64,000 bases of DNA from Diphasiastrum complanatum (lineage: Eukaryota; Streptophyta; Lycopodiopsida; Lycopodiales; Lycopodiaceae). The notes below the pieces were generated by a model. The model worked only from the letters and a program-made list of their open reading frames with translations. It made no database searches and was not told where the DNA came from. Made by a program: the position numbers and the translations under genes. Location: the NCBI GenBank assembly GCA_029204225.1, contig CM055102.1:47896870-47960869 (forward strand). The letters run 5' to 3'. Shown here piece by piece: positions 45,738-55,933 of the stretch (its first letter is position 1; every line of letters starts with the position of its first letter).

Positions 45738-45905
45738 GAACTTACTACTTAGTTAGAAGTTAGAACTTAGGATGTAGTCCGAGTTACTAGTTAGAACTTA
45801 CTACTTAGGAGGTAGGAAGTTGGCGGTTAGGGATAGAAAGTTGAAACTAGATTAGAATTTAGAATTTAGAATTTAGGGTATACTACATAGATATTAGAGC
45901 CTCGT

Positions 45906-45907
<2 letters not shown>

Positions 45908-45958
<51 letters not shown>
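45908..45958. repeat. (GA)n microsatellite upstream of hAT copy 2
   Basis: About 25 GA units 15 bp before the ATG of copy 2. A shorter GA tract lies at the same place in copy 1 (39019-39037). Confidence 0.95.
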
Positions 45959-45961
<3 letters not shown>

Positions 45962-45973
45962 CGACCAGTGACC

Positions 45974-46205
45974 ATGCCGAGGGATAGGGATCCCTTGATC
46001 GCGTCACCATCGTTGCGACCTACGGCACATCGGGTATGAAGAGATGGACTTGCAAATATTGTCACCAATCTTACACTGGAGGGCCCACACGCATCAGGGC
46101 ACATTTGTTACGTTTGAGGGCGTACGAGATTGCCCCTTGCATGCATGCCATGCTACTCACTCCTGTTGCATCGGAGGAGGTTGGCCCTTCGAGGATGGGG
46201 CCCAG
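45974..46205 (+). pseudogene. hAT transposase copy 2: BED zinc finger exon
   Basis: Starts MPRDRDPL, then a small deletion shifts frame. The finger reads KRWTCKYCHQSYTGGPTRIR followed by AHLLRLRAYEIAPC, giving the C-x2-C...H...C pattern of the BED/hAT type, which binds transposon ends. Confidence 0.78.
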
Positions 46206-46380
46206 ATAGAGAGGTAAACATTCAACTCTTACATTTCAAAGTTCAAACATTCCAATTTCACATTGATCAAGTTTTAACTCACATCAAGTTTGAAGTTTCA
46301 AGTTCAACGATCATTGATCTGAGATCATCTAAATTCTAATTTATAAATTGCATTGTAATTTGTCTTTTTTGGCAGATCAA

Positions 46381-46904
46381 GATGCAATGACGGCGACACA
46401 GCCAGAGGCCACCATCACGCCCCCCAGATGCCATCCGCCCACTCACCCCTCGCTTCCCATGGCTCAGAGGACAGAGTTGCAGATGAGACAGGGCCTAGTA
46501 CCCAGCCTGACCCGCCTTCTGGTGCAGGATCCTTGACACCACCTCCAGCCGTGACCATACCGGCACCACATCATCCACCTGAGAGAGGGAGAGGTAGACG
46601 GGGCCGCACCACACAGCTGGGGGGTAGGGAGTACTATGTGTCCACCTTCGCTCCCAAAGCCATTGCAGAGCCAGAGGTTGCAGTTCGAGAGTTGTTCTAC
46701 ACCTGCGATTTGCCATTTCATCTGGCTGGGACCCCGGCATGGAGGAGGGTGATGAGTGCAGTGAGTGCGATTGGGCAAATGTGGGCGGGGCCATCTTGTG
46801 AGCACCTGAGGACGAAGGGACTTCTTGATGAGCGGGCTTCTGTTGACCAAAAGCTAGAGCCTCTCAGGAAGGCATGGGCCCAGTACGTACTACTATCCTT
46901 TTAA
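46381..46904 (+). pseudogene. hAT transposase copy 2: N-terminal exon into DUF659
   Basis: The open frame 46428-46904 has a Pro/Arg-rich lead (PERGRGRRGRTTQLGG) and then LFYTCDLPFHLAGTPAWRRV ... LRTKGLLDERASVDQKLEPL RKAW. This matches the hAT pattern 'f.. .ipFn.a.s..F..m......G...PPs...LR..lL..e......l...r..w'. It is open to AWAQ, where a splice donor (GTACGT) is plausible. Confidence 0.82.
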
Positions 46905-47169
46905 CTTTATGCAATGTGAACTTTAAAGACTATGATGATTGATCATTGATATGTAGTGTGTACAATGTAATTTGTACATTAAGTTTTCATACATTGCATA
47001 CTTATTACTTGTTAATAGCTATTTATGATTAATCATGAATCATGATTGTCAATTTTCAAAATTCAAATGATTATTCATCATTGAAATTTGCCATGAAATT
47101 TGAATTACGATCTCGGATCTTGTCTTGTGCAACACTACAATGTGAGTCATGACTTGTCACCTGTGAACT

Positions 47170-48170
47170 AGATATGGTTGCACCATCATATCTAATGGTT
47201 GGAGTGATACAAGGAGGCGCCACATATTGAATATCCTGGTGTCTTCATGCATGGGGATGATGTTTCTCAGATCCATCGACACCTCTGGGGAGGCAGTCAC
47301 GGGCGAGTACATGTTCTCACACATTCGAGCTGCCACTGGGGAGGTGGTACCACAGCACGTTGTACAGGTATATATATTATACTTATTACTATAATGTTAA
47401 ATGGTAATTGTAAATGTTAATGTTGAATGTTCATTGTTCAATGGCGATTGATTAACAATGGATAATGGTTCACTCGAGTTCGGAATTCCAAAGTCATGCA
47501 CATTGCATTTTATGGTTGTGCAGGTGGTCACAGACAGTGCCACCAAGAAGCCTAGGGTCCTAGCCATGTTCAGGAGACAGTCCACCTTGGATGTCTTGAG
47601 ACCTACCCCCACCAGGTATGCAAGTTGCAACTCAAATTTGAGTTCGCTTCTGTTGGTGAGTACTTATTGTTTAGTTACTAGTAACTAAGTAATGGCTATT
47701 GTAGTTTGTAACTTTGCGAGCATTGAATGTTCAATGTAGTATGTACCTACTACCTAGGCCCTACTCTTGAATGTTCAATGCAACATTGCAATGCATCATA
47801 TTTCATGCATGTATTGTGTTGTCAGAAGTTAGAACTTGTCACTTGTGCATTGTGCAGGTTTGCATTTATGTTCCTGGTCCTGGAACGACTGCTGAAAGTT
47901 CATCAGGGCTTCCGGCAGATGGTGGTTGTCGTTGAGTGGGCGCAATGGGGGCCATCACAGGATCCCAAGACTAAGAGATTCGAGCAGACCATTGCGTTTT
48001 CATCATTTTGGGATGAGGCTCAATCCATTGTGGTGGGCCTACAGCCTATCTACACTATCCTGCGCCTTAAAGATCGAGAGGGCTGCACATTGGGCCTCTT
48101 TTACGAGTTCATGGACAGGTTGGGCGAGCAGTTGAGCCTTTGCACGACCATTAGCCCAGAGAGGTATATC
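47170..48170 (+). pseudogene. hAT transposase copy 2: DUF659 and central catalytic region
   Basis: Exon-like pieces read CTIISNGWSDTRRRHILNIL and MMFLRSIDTSGEAVTGEYMF (47170-47366), VVTDSATKKP (47524), RFAFMFLVLERLLKVHQGFR (47860) and FWDEAQSIVVGLQPIYTILR (48008), then LGLFYEFMDRLGEQL. These are consecutive DUF659/hAT blocks ('C.imsDGWtd....i.NFlv..p.g..flksvdas...k....lf', 'VvTDna', 'TRFat.fl.L..l', 'FW......v....Pl...lR..D'). The block between VVTD and TRFA, with the CAAHC motif, is missing. Confidence 0.82.
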
Positions 48171-48432
48171 GCTGACGCTTATTACTTGAGCCTTACTAGT
48201 TAGTACTTAATAGTTACTAGTAACTAGTTGGTACTAACTTGAAACTTCTAAGTTGTAACTTGTAACTAATGTTTGAAATTTGAATCATCATTGAATCAGT
48301 TATCATTCGACATGTTTATGATTGAAGATTCAAGATTCAAGATTCAAATTTCAAATGTAGTATGTGGTATGTAGTATGTACTATGTACTATATAGTATAA
48401 TAATTGATGTGTCTTCAATCTTGATTCTTGCA

Positions 48433-48690
48433 GGCTTGCGGAGGTCCGGCTCCTTTGGTTGAGCAGGTGGGAGTGGTTTCATAAGTCCCTGCATGCCATG
48501 GCCCACATACTCCATCCACTTTGGAGGAATGAGGAGCAGTACACAAATAGGGAGCTCAGGGATGGCTGGAATGCCAATATCTCCCGAGTTTATCTTGATG
48601 CACACGAGTAGGATAACCTGCTGGATGAGCTCCAAATTTTCAGGTAAGAGACCTTGGAGTTCCCACTGGCCCGGCGCTTTCGACAGACGG
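48433..48690 (+). pseudogene. hAT transposase copy 2: post-catalytic region
   Basis: Reads RLAEVRLLWLSRWEWFHKSL, HAMAHILHPLWRNEEQYTNR ELRDGW, with one stop after DAHE. It corresponds to the hAT 'i...Rw...lh.plHaAa..LnP.f.y' segment. The expected dimerisation domain does not follow; the copy-1-like intron starts at 48729 instead. Confidence 0.78.
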
Positions 48691-49064
48691 TAATAAACTG
48701 GCCATGGTCCATTACAATTTAAACTTCCCAGGACCCAGTTAGTAGATACTAAATAGATCATAGTACACTGTAGCTAAATTTTAACTTTTGTCAGCCCTCC
48801 AAATTTTGTCTTGATTTCAATGTGCATTGTGACATGTGCGTAGGTTAATCCTGATCTAATCTATGTGGCAAAGGTTCCAGAGTTGCCACCTAAGAGACCA
48901 GTCAGAGGAGGACGTGTACGCATTCCTCCATGAGGAGGCCATGCAGAGTGCAAGTGAGAAATTAGGATTGTCTAAGGTCTTGAATTGAATTTTCGAAGTT
49001 CAAACTAATAACTGTAAATTGTAATTTACTAATTGCAGGCAATAATACGTTTGTCCCTCCTTGT

Positions 49065-49366
49065 GTGCACTGTGCAGGACCTGTCACTCAAGCAGAGCAC
49101 AGGAGGAGGGCAGGAGAGGGTAGCAGCTCCCGTGCTCACAGTCATGACGACGAGGACGAGTCTGAGTCTGATTCTGAGGCATCGTCAGGGTCAGAGTCCT
49201 CAGAGGAGGAGGAGTATGTGGATGAGGAGTCCGAGGAGGGTGGGGATGAGGATGAGGGGCATCATACCTCTGCCTCCGATGAGGATTTCGCAGCTGCCAC
49301 TCAAGAGACCACAGCAGGCCCCACAGCACCAACGAGTAGGAGGAGGCTCAGGCGTAGAAGAACTTA
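49065..49366 (+). pseudogene. hAT transposase copy 2: acidic C-terminal exon
   Basis: An open frame rich in Asp/Glu/Ser (SHDDEDESESDSEASSGSES, EEEEYVDEESEEGG) ending in a basic cluster RRRLRRRRT before the stop TAG. An acceptor TTGCAG is present just upstream at about 49038. Acidic tails followed by a basic signal are common at hAT transposase ends; the basic cluster may act as a nuclear localisation signal. Confidence 0.7.
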
Positions 49367-49900
49367 GAGTCCTCATTGTACATTGTAGATTGTAGTCTGT
49401 AGATGTCACTAGATGAGCATTGACTCTTGAGTTGTTTACACATCATGATTTATCATCAGACATGTCGCATGTGGCATTACATTGGTGACCGGACTCATGA
49501 GGCACCTGGCATATGTATTTACTATTATGTTCATTGTTATGAATCATGATATATTTTGGATTCTAATTTCTGATTCCTGAAGTTAAGTTGTTAACTGGTT
49601 ACTGTAATCTGTAGTCTATTTAATCATTAATATTACTCGATTTCGGATTATCTAATATCAAGATTCACTGTTCAGTAATTACTAATGGTTTTACAGTTTT
49701 GATTTTGGTATTTAATGTATTATAATTTATGTTACATATAGAATGTTCAATGTTTAATGATGAATCTAAGTTTTTAACCTAAATTTTCTTGGCTTTCTCA
49801 ACGAGACTCAAACACTGTCATAACCTTCTTGTTTATTCTTTTCTCCGAAGTCTGATCTCAACATTGCAATTTGCAAATAAGTTTGAGCTTCAACTTTCAA

Positions 49901-50536
49901 CTTTGAAACAAAATTACAAATTACAATCTACGATCCTAGTACGGTACCTACAGTCTAGACTGAAGACTCTACCTAGCTACCATTATCCAGATAATAGATT
50001 CCATATCAAAGTTCAAACTGAGACTAGTGAGTCGTGACTAGTCACTAGTCAGGACTCACTAGTCACTATTATCAGCTCAGTGCTCAAATTTCAGTTATAC
50101 TCCTGAGTCCTAAACCGGGAACCCTAGGGCCTAAGTTCCAAGTGGCAAGTTGAAAGTTCCAACTCCAATGTCCACAGTCTCCTAAGTCCTTAGCAAGCAG
50201 ATCCTTGTACCCAGGGACCTGGATAGGGTTACAACTTACTCAGTTTTATTGTAGTTCTCTTGAACTTGGGTCATTATGTTTTGATACCGTATACGACAGC
50301 CTACAGGTGACAAGTCACAAGAGATCTTATTATCTTGAATCCTGATATCTGTAAATTTAGAGGAAATTGTTTAGCTATTAAGTATCTGTACAATGAATAT
50401 ATGACTTGTACATCAGAGAAAAAAAAAAATTGAAAAATGGAAAAGACAGGTTTGAACAGTTTTCCGATTCGAACCTGGCCTGACGGTTCGAACCGGCCAG
50501 TTCAAATCGACCTGTTCGAATCAGGGTGTAACCTTG
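49901..50536. other. Right subterminal region of the hAT insert
   Basis: Non-coding. Contains an imperfect palindrome of ACTAGTCACTAGTC words at 50021-50066 and ends with CGGTTCGAACCGGCC and TGTAACCTTG, the inverted counterpart of the left end. Confidence 0.55.
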
Positions 50537-50730
50537 AGCTTCACTTTGTAACGGTGATCACTTTGCCTTGTTTCCACCTTTAGCTTCTGCAACAAATTAG
50601 CATTAATAAAATTATGTGTGGAACCATCATCAAATAAAACTGTTACGGCTTGGCCACCCACAACTCCCTTCATCCGAATGAGGTCGTGAGGACCAAAAAC
50701 AACCGTATTGAAACAACAATGCTCACACAC
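50537..50730 (-). pseudogene. Gypsy-A protease
   Basis: The frame reads GVVGGQAVTVLFDDGSTHNF INANLLQKL. This is the retropepsin active-site region of gypsy elements ('vdg..v..LiDsGsthnFi...l...l'), where the catalytic D(S/T)G reads DDG. The frame is cut by the hAT right end just after KVKL. Confidence 0.82.
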
Positions 50731-51364
50731 AGAATTACCAGCAATGCCCCTTTAGCCTTCCTTTTCTTCAGACATTCCTTCACGACATGACCTGGTTCCA
50801 TGCAATTAAAGCATAGATTGTCGCTTCTGGCTTTCATAAAGGTTTCCTGATCCAAGGTAGACCTTTTCTTCAATTTACCAGAACCCGAAGACCCATCTTT
50901 TACCTTATCTTTCAATTTCTTTGGAAAGAAAGGCTTCGTACCCTTTACGTCGGGCAAGACACCAGACTCAGGCTTGGCCACTATACGAGTATCATCGTAT
51001 ATCCTGGCGAAGCAAACAGCATCCTCGAGGGTAAGAGGCTGGTTCCTCCTAACCTCTAGCTTATAGTCTCTTGGCAAAGAATAAAATGCAACTTTACTAA
51101 AAGAGGGTCTATTCTAGTTGCAAAACGAGAATAAACCTCTTGAAATTCTTGTAAATACTCATCTAGGTTCCCCATATGAATCATTGCATATTGACGATAA
51201 AATTCAAAGTGATCTAAAACCCGAGAACGTTTCAATTGCAAATCAACAATCTGTTGTTGTAGATTGTTAATTGCAAGCAACAAAGATTCGGAATCCATGG
51301 TAGAGGTAGATGTTGTAAACTCATGAATAGGAGACATAGGCTGTGTGGTAGGATTAGGATCCAT
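50670..51364 (-). pseudogene. Gypsy-A gag, internally deleted
   Basis: Frame 51364-51056 starts MDPNPTTQPMSPIHEF with a coiled-coil-like LLLAINNLQQQIVDLQLKRS, then FEFYRQYAMIHMGNLDEYLQ and VYSRFATRIDPLL. Frame 51077-50670 covers the end of gag, YKLEVRRNQPLTLEDAVCFA, and the CCHC knuckle CFNCMEPGHVVKECLKKR. It is much shorter than a normal gypsy gag (~350-450 residues), so the centre is deleted. Confidence 0.85.
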
Positions 51365-52045
51365 TTCTCAAGAGCAAGAGAGGTGAATTAAGAAAGGAGT
51401 TGAAAGGGATCAAAAGCAACTCAAGGAAGGTAGATACAACTCTAATCTTCCTGGCTCTTCACAATCCAAATGATATTGTCCATTGCTGCCGTAAGGATTA
51501 AGAGAAACAAAGAGAGGGATGCACCACCACCTCCACCTCTTCTTCTCATGAAACCTAAGCATAGGAGATGCATGCTTCCCTCTCGATGCCACCAAGGCCT
51601 CCACATCACCAATCCAAGCCACCTGCCAACTTACTTGCCAACTGGCGGCCAGATTCCAGCCCCCTCCCCCACCGCCCTCTTCGCTGGACTGCCCTATTCC
51701 ACGGGCTGCCACAGGCAGAAGGCCTTCGCAGGGGCCCCGCTAGTTTTTTTGCCAGCTCTCTACGCTGCACGGAACTATTGTCCGCTACTTTCAATTTGAG
51801 CAGAACTGCTGCCCGCTGCAGCCTGCCACCTGGACAGTGCCACATGGCAGCGTTCCAAAAGGCCCAAGATCTGTTTTGTTTTTACATCAAAAAACTCAAA
51901 AAACAGCAACTAGAAGGAAACCGAAATGTGAATAAAAAACGCATTTCTCACCTTAATTGAATTCTGTCAAAAGATTCAGAACTTACAAGAAATCAACTTC
52001 GAATCAACACACCTACTTTTGGCATGCAGTGGCTCTGATACGATA
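51365..52045 (-). other. Gypsy-A leader and primer-binding site
   Basis: Untranslated leader between LTR and gag. On the minus strand TCGTATCAGAGCC (52032-52044) sits directly inside the LTR, a one-base variant of the usual GGTATCAGAGCC. Frames on the plus strand here are antisense and spurious. Confidence 0.65.
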
Positions 52046-52500
52046 TGTTAGACTCTCTCTTACCACATACCTCTAGGTGCCGGTTAACCACAAGAGACCG
52101 AACGATTCACGTTCCACCCCGCCATAGGACCTAATCCGGGTCCACCCTCTGTGCCCTGGCCTGTGACCGTATCAAGCAAGATCCGACCTCCATCCTAGAC
52201 AGTGTCCCATACCACTGCCTAGGCTCTTAGCCATCTCCCGCCTCAAGCTAGCACTCATCTTGGCCGTGCACACGCTCTCCATCCACCTCCTCCTAGGTAG
52301 ATAGAATGGATGGCAAATGAGTCCTCCTCCCCTTGTATACATACCTCCAAGGTGGGAGACTCCAAGCCATGCGCACGTCCTAGATCATGACACGTGGCCT
52401 CTAGATCACATATATAGGGATGTCATAGGGCCTCTAGATCACATATATAGGGATGTCATTTAGTCATTAAGTAGATTATTGTATTGCTTCTCTTTTAACA
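52046..52500 (-). repeat. Gypsy-A upstream LTR
   Basis: Begins TGTTAGACTCTC and matches 35639-35950 closely to about 52367, then departs into a different U3 containing a 31 bp tandem duplication (52396-52427 and 52429-52459, 'ggcctctagatcacatatat'). It probably ends near TTTTAACA at 52500. ACAAGT appears just after TTTTA here and next to the other LTR at 35633-35638, a possible target duplication. Confidence 0.7.
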
Positions 52501-52786
52501 AGTATTGCTTAAGATCTTCATGGGAGATCTCGTCTAAGCTTAGCTACTTGTTGGGCTAAAGACAATTTTTCTTCATTGATATTAATATATGTGATTGAAT
52601 TCATAACACAAATGAGCATTGAGCATAAAATAGGAAATATATTTTTAAGTAAAATAGAATCTTTAACCTTGTCATGTGAGCCTGTTAGTCTAGTTCCAAA
52701 GCATGACATTGAAAAAAATAGGTACATGTAATTGTGATTTATGTATAGTTGGTGGTAGGTACAAAAATGCAAGAGCACGAACATAC

Positions 52787-53209
52787 CTTGAAATGGGCGT
52801 ATCCTAACTTCATGTACCACACACAAGCGAGTAACCAGCTGATAAGTCAAAGACTCTGGAACATCTGCTTTCCTCTGGCCTTGACTTGACCAATAAGAAG
52901 GTGATTTCAACTCCCTACGCGTTGGTGTAGGGTATAGGGTTTGTGCTATACTTTCATCTGGAAAATTGTCTGTGCTTGATGCGCTTAACGGCTCTAATAT
53001 ACAGCTTTTATCTAATAGTTTACCCATAAGCTTCTTGAACAATGTGCAATAGGTAAGATGTTCGGCCTCCAAACTTTCAATAGAAAATGGTTGCAAATAA
53101 CTGGCAGTACTACTACAACCTATTTCATCTTCTTTGTTAGGGAGTCCAAATGATTCAAGCACCGGAAATTGTCTTACGCAAAGGCGTCTCCAAAGACGAC
53201 CTTGAATAA
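52787..53209 (-). CDS. F-box protein, At4g00755-like: first exon seen (after the F-box)
   Basis: 423 bp with acceptor TTTTCCTTTGCAG before 53209 and donor GTATGT after 52787. It opens with two bases completing a Val codon and reads IQGRLWRRLCVRQFPVLESF, the segment directly following the F-box ('fv..NglwkqLClr.FPe'). Then come LEAEHLTYCTLFKKLMGKLL, SASSTDNFPDESIAQTL, SPSYWSSQGQ, VPESLTYQLVTRLCVVHEV and RIRPFQ. These blocks are characteristic of the At4g00755-type F-box protein, a presumed SCF ubiquitin-ligase adaptor of unproven target. The exon is open throughout. The F-box exon itself should lie to the right and was not found before 64000. Confidence 0.92.
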
Positions 53210-54023
53210 CTGCAAAGGAAAATAAGAAGTGATGATTAGTTTTTTCCATCCAATCCATTAAATTGTCGATCCATTGAATTAAACTTTAATACTTCCATGT
53301 GGTGAATGCATAAAACAAGGGGAAGAAATTCTTGACAAACTTTAAAAAGAATTAATAATTTAAACCAAAAAAAAAGGTTTCAAGGCTGCCTTCAAAAATT
53401 TTTAAAGAACTGGATCTTAACACATCCTCAATGTTGTTTGTATGGCTGAACATTACATCAACACAAAAAATAATACTTGTTAGGTGTAAACTCAAACAAA
53501 AGCATAATGCTATAAGACAAAAAAATGAAGCCCCTAGCATTGGTTACTTGAAACGATTTAGCAAAATTATTATAATTATTGAAAATTTATGGTCCATTGC
53601 ACACACCAATAGGAAAAAGTTTTTAGCTTGTAGACGACCGTGACTATCATGCAAAAGGTGGTCTTGGAAATGGTGAAGAAGACAACAAAACCATCCAAGC
53701 AATCAAAAAGATCATGAATAAAAGAAATAATATAACGATTTCTTACGATATGTTAACCAAAGCTTCATAATTAGTGCATAGACGCCAATCCTGACTATTT
53801 TATGAAGAACAAGTGCAAGTAAAAGGCTTAATACTAGAGATGATTGAGCCATTATAGAGAAAATTAGCACTCAACTCAATCTAGGACATCTCATAAGGGG
53901 CATGAACTACAAGACAAGAACCTCGTACTATAATGTACACACATTTCCATACTTCTCTATATGCATGCCATGACACAATTCCATACTTCTCTATATGCAT
54001 GCCTCACTAGTTTTGGGACTCAT
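53210..54023. other. Intron/flank of the F-box gene, no recognisable feature
   Basis: AT-rich DNA immediately upstream (minus strand) of the exon at 53209. No F-box motif can be read on the minus strand. Confidence 0.5.
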
Positions 54024-54394
54024 TGTTGAAGAGCAATGCCTATTTTACCCCTTTGGCTAAGCACTAGTTAAGTTGTAAGTTGTACATAACTCATGGGGCA
54101 TGTTGTTAAATAAATACATGGGACCCCCCTTTTGTAAGTTGAGTAAATTAGTGCAAGTGGCCCACTTGGCCAAGTAGCTCACTCCTATGGTTGACACCTA
54201 GACCTTCTATGCATGTAAAGGAGGTGCTCGCCTCACAAGGGATTTGGAGGACCCACGCCCTCCTCTCTCTCTCTCTAGCAATTCATTGTTTCTTCTAACT
54301 TTTGAGTGAGGTGCTTATGCAATTCTCCTTGTGTGTGATGTTTTCCATAGCCAAGTTTCTCAAGCTTTCATAGTTGATCTAATATTGACTTCAA
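54024..54394 (+). repeat. Copia-C upstream LTR
   Basis: Homologous to the reverse complement of Copia-D's LTR along its length. The last ~48 bp (CCATAGCCAAGTTTCTCAAG...) recur at 61709-61757. Confidence 0.68.
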
Positions 54395-54846
54395 ACAGTG
54401 GAAAGCTTTGGTGGAAAACCACACAGGGAAGAGGTTAAAGACTCTCAGGTCAGATAAGGGTGGTGAGTATATTTCTGATGAGTTCAAAGATCTTTGCAAA
54501 GCATGTGGGATAAAGAGACAGTTACTGCTCCACATACACCGCAACAAAACGTCGTGGCTGAGCGGAAAAACAAGTCTATAGTTGAGTGTGCAAGGGTGAA
54601 GGAAAAGGTATGGCAACATGCCATGCAAGAGGAGTACGACTCCATTGTCAAGAATGACACATGGGAGCTCACTACACTGCCAGAAGGGAAGTAACCAATA
54701 GGTTGCAAGTGGGTCTATAAGACCAAGTTTCATGCGAATGGAACAGTGGACAAGTACAAGGCAAGGTTGGTGACGGAAGGCTACGCCCAGCAGGAGGGTC
54801 TAGACTATGATGAGACATTCGCACCTATTGCTAAGATGACATCTAT
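54395..54846 (+). pseudogene. Copia-C integrase fragment joined to start of reverse transcriptase
   Basis: Frames read KALVENHTGKRLKTLRSDKG, GEYISDEFKDLCKACGIKRQ (integrase second Asp), TAPHTPQQNVVAERKNKSIV with the catalytic Glu, then a jump to WQHAMQEEYDSIVKNDTWEL, a stop, [20 protein letters not shown] and [16 protein letters not shown], the first reverse transcriptase motifs. It stops at the Gypsy-B insertion site (TCTAT). Confidence 0.88.
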
Positions 54847-55256
54847 AGTTATGGACTCGGCTCATTACATTCGCCGCGTCCATTTACATTTACAGTTACT
54901 TTACTTTATGCATAAGCAGGCCTTGGGCCCTTTTTTATTCATTAGTGACATTCAGACTATATGGTTGGCCTTTGGCCTTATTATTCATTATTAGGCCATT
55001 TGGACATATTACTGGAGAGTGGGGGCCTTCTTGGAGGGCGCACTATTATCCCTCCCAGTTGGGCCCTAGCCACTGGAAGCTTCCTTTAAGGGCTTCCTCT
55101 TGGCTATAAGTAGGGAAACTGTGTCATTTGTCATTCAGCTAATGATATCGATCTCTCTCTTTAGCCTCCTTAATCTCTCTCTTTCCTGCTTTCTAGGGTT
55201 AAGTCTTGAATGCTTCATAGCTTAATTCTAGATCAGTTGTGGCTCTATTCGTAACT
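54847..55256 (+). repeat. Gypsy-B 5' LTR
   Basis: 410 bp, ends AGTTATGGACTC and ATTCGTAACT. A likely TATA box TATAAGTA lies at 55105-55112, about 150 bp before the LTR end. The primer-binding site starts at 55257. Confidence 0.95.
55105..55112 (+). promoter_or_regulatory. TATA box in Gypsy-B 5' LTR
   Basis: TATAAGTA within GGCTATAAGTAGGGAAAC, unchanged in the 3' LTR at 60877-60884. The position fits the U3/R promoter of an LTR element. Confidence 0.6.
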
Positions 55257-55270
55257 TGGTATCAGAGCAC
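55257..55270 (+). other. Gypsy-B primer-binding site
   Basis: TGGTATCAGAGCAC, complementary to the 3' end of initiator tRNA-Met, abutting the LTR. Confidence 0.9.
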
Positions 55271-55933
55271 TTTTCTGAGCACAATCTGGAATTTTTTCTT
55301 TGCTGCCTTGCCTTGCTCCTCCATCGTTGTTCCTACAGCTCCATTACCGTTTTGACAGCCCTGTTCCATCGCTACTCTTTCCACTCCTTCCTGCCCAGCG
55401 TTCCCCCTGTTTTGTCCCCTCTTTTCTTTGCTGCCCAGCGCTCCTCCTCTTCCTTTCCATCGCTGTCCTTGCCTTCCGACCTATCACTTTCGTCTGATAT
55501 TTTTCCAGTTTGCAGCCATCTTCCACAGTTAGTTCCCTGACTGTCCAGCGCCCATCCTCATCCAAAAACTACCCAATTCCGACATCATTTGCTATTCCAA
55601 ACAGCTAAAATTCTTCAACCTGTAAATCGCTGCCTCAGCACTCCCAACTTGTCACTTTTGCCTTTTTTTTTTCTCCAAATCCAGCCATCTTTTACAGCTT
55701 ATCAAAAGGCTGTCGCGCGCTCATTCTCCACCACATTTTCAGGAATTCTGACTCCGTTTACTCTTTCAAATTCACATTGTATCCCTGGCTGTCCAGCGCA
55801 TTTTTACAGCTTCTCCATTGTTCATTGTTGTCTGTTTTTTTCAGTTGTGATAATATTGGTTGTAATAGGCTAATTTGGGGTGACGACAAGAGTCCGCTCC
55901 CTCAAGTTTTCGTCTATTCCTTCCACTATCATT

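Larger units (their letters stand above)
38357..50536. mobile_element. hAT-like DNA transposon insert carrying two tandem transposase copies
   Basis: The insert in Gypsy-A is bounded by inverted ends CAAGGTTGCA (38357) and TGTAACCTTG (50536). Both ends are followed inward by GGTTCGAACC-like subterminal words. Within it are two tandem, partially deleted plus-strand hAT transposase units (about 38903-45737 and 45738-49900), the first interrupted by Copia-B. BED zinc finger, DUF659 and hAT dimerisation motifs are recognisable. No 8 bp target duplication is visible, fitting loss of Gypsy-A sequence at the junction. Confidence 0.7.
35639..52500 (-). mobile_element. Gypsy-A: Ty3/gypsy chromovirus, split by a 12.2 kb hAT insert
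   Basis: A minus-strand element. From right to left: LTR (52046 to about 52500), primer-binding site (GTATCAGAGCC), gag (51364-50670), protease (50730-50537), [hAT insert 50536-38357], reverse transcriptase, RNase H, integrase, chromodomain, LTR (35639-36003). Polymerase followed by integrase and a C-terminal chromodomain marks the chromovirus branch. The start of reverse transcriptase and the protease-RT linker are absent at the hAT junction, so DNA was lost there. Many stops. It fills most of the first intron of the F-box gene, in the same orientation as the gene. Confidence 0.88.

Noticed and set aside
38349-50544. 8 bp hAT target duplication around the insert in Gypsy-A
   Set aside because: Flanks CCGAAAAC and AGCTTCAC are unrelated, and gypsy sequence is missing at the junction, so the original site seems altered.
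51470-51960. Plus-strand frames of 109 and 130 codons
   Set aside because: Antisense to the Gypsy-A leader; composition reflects Pro/Ala-rich leader DNA, no domain.
55256-55900. Several plus-strand frames of 60-94 codons before Gypsy-B gag
   Set aside because: They lie in the untranslated leader, overlap in different frames and lack motifs.
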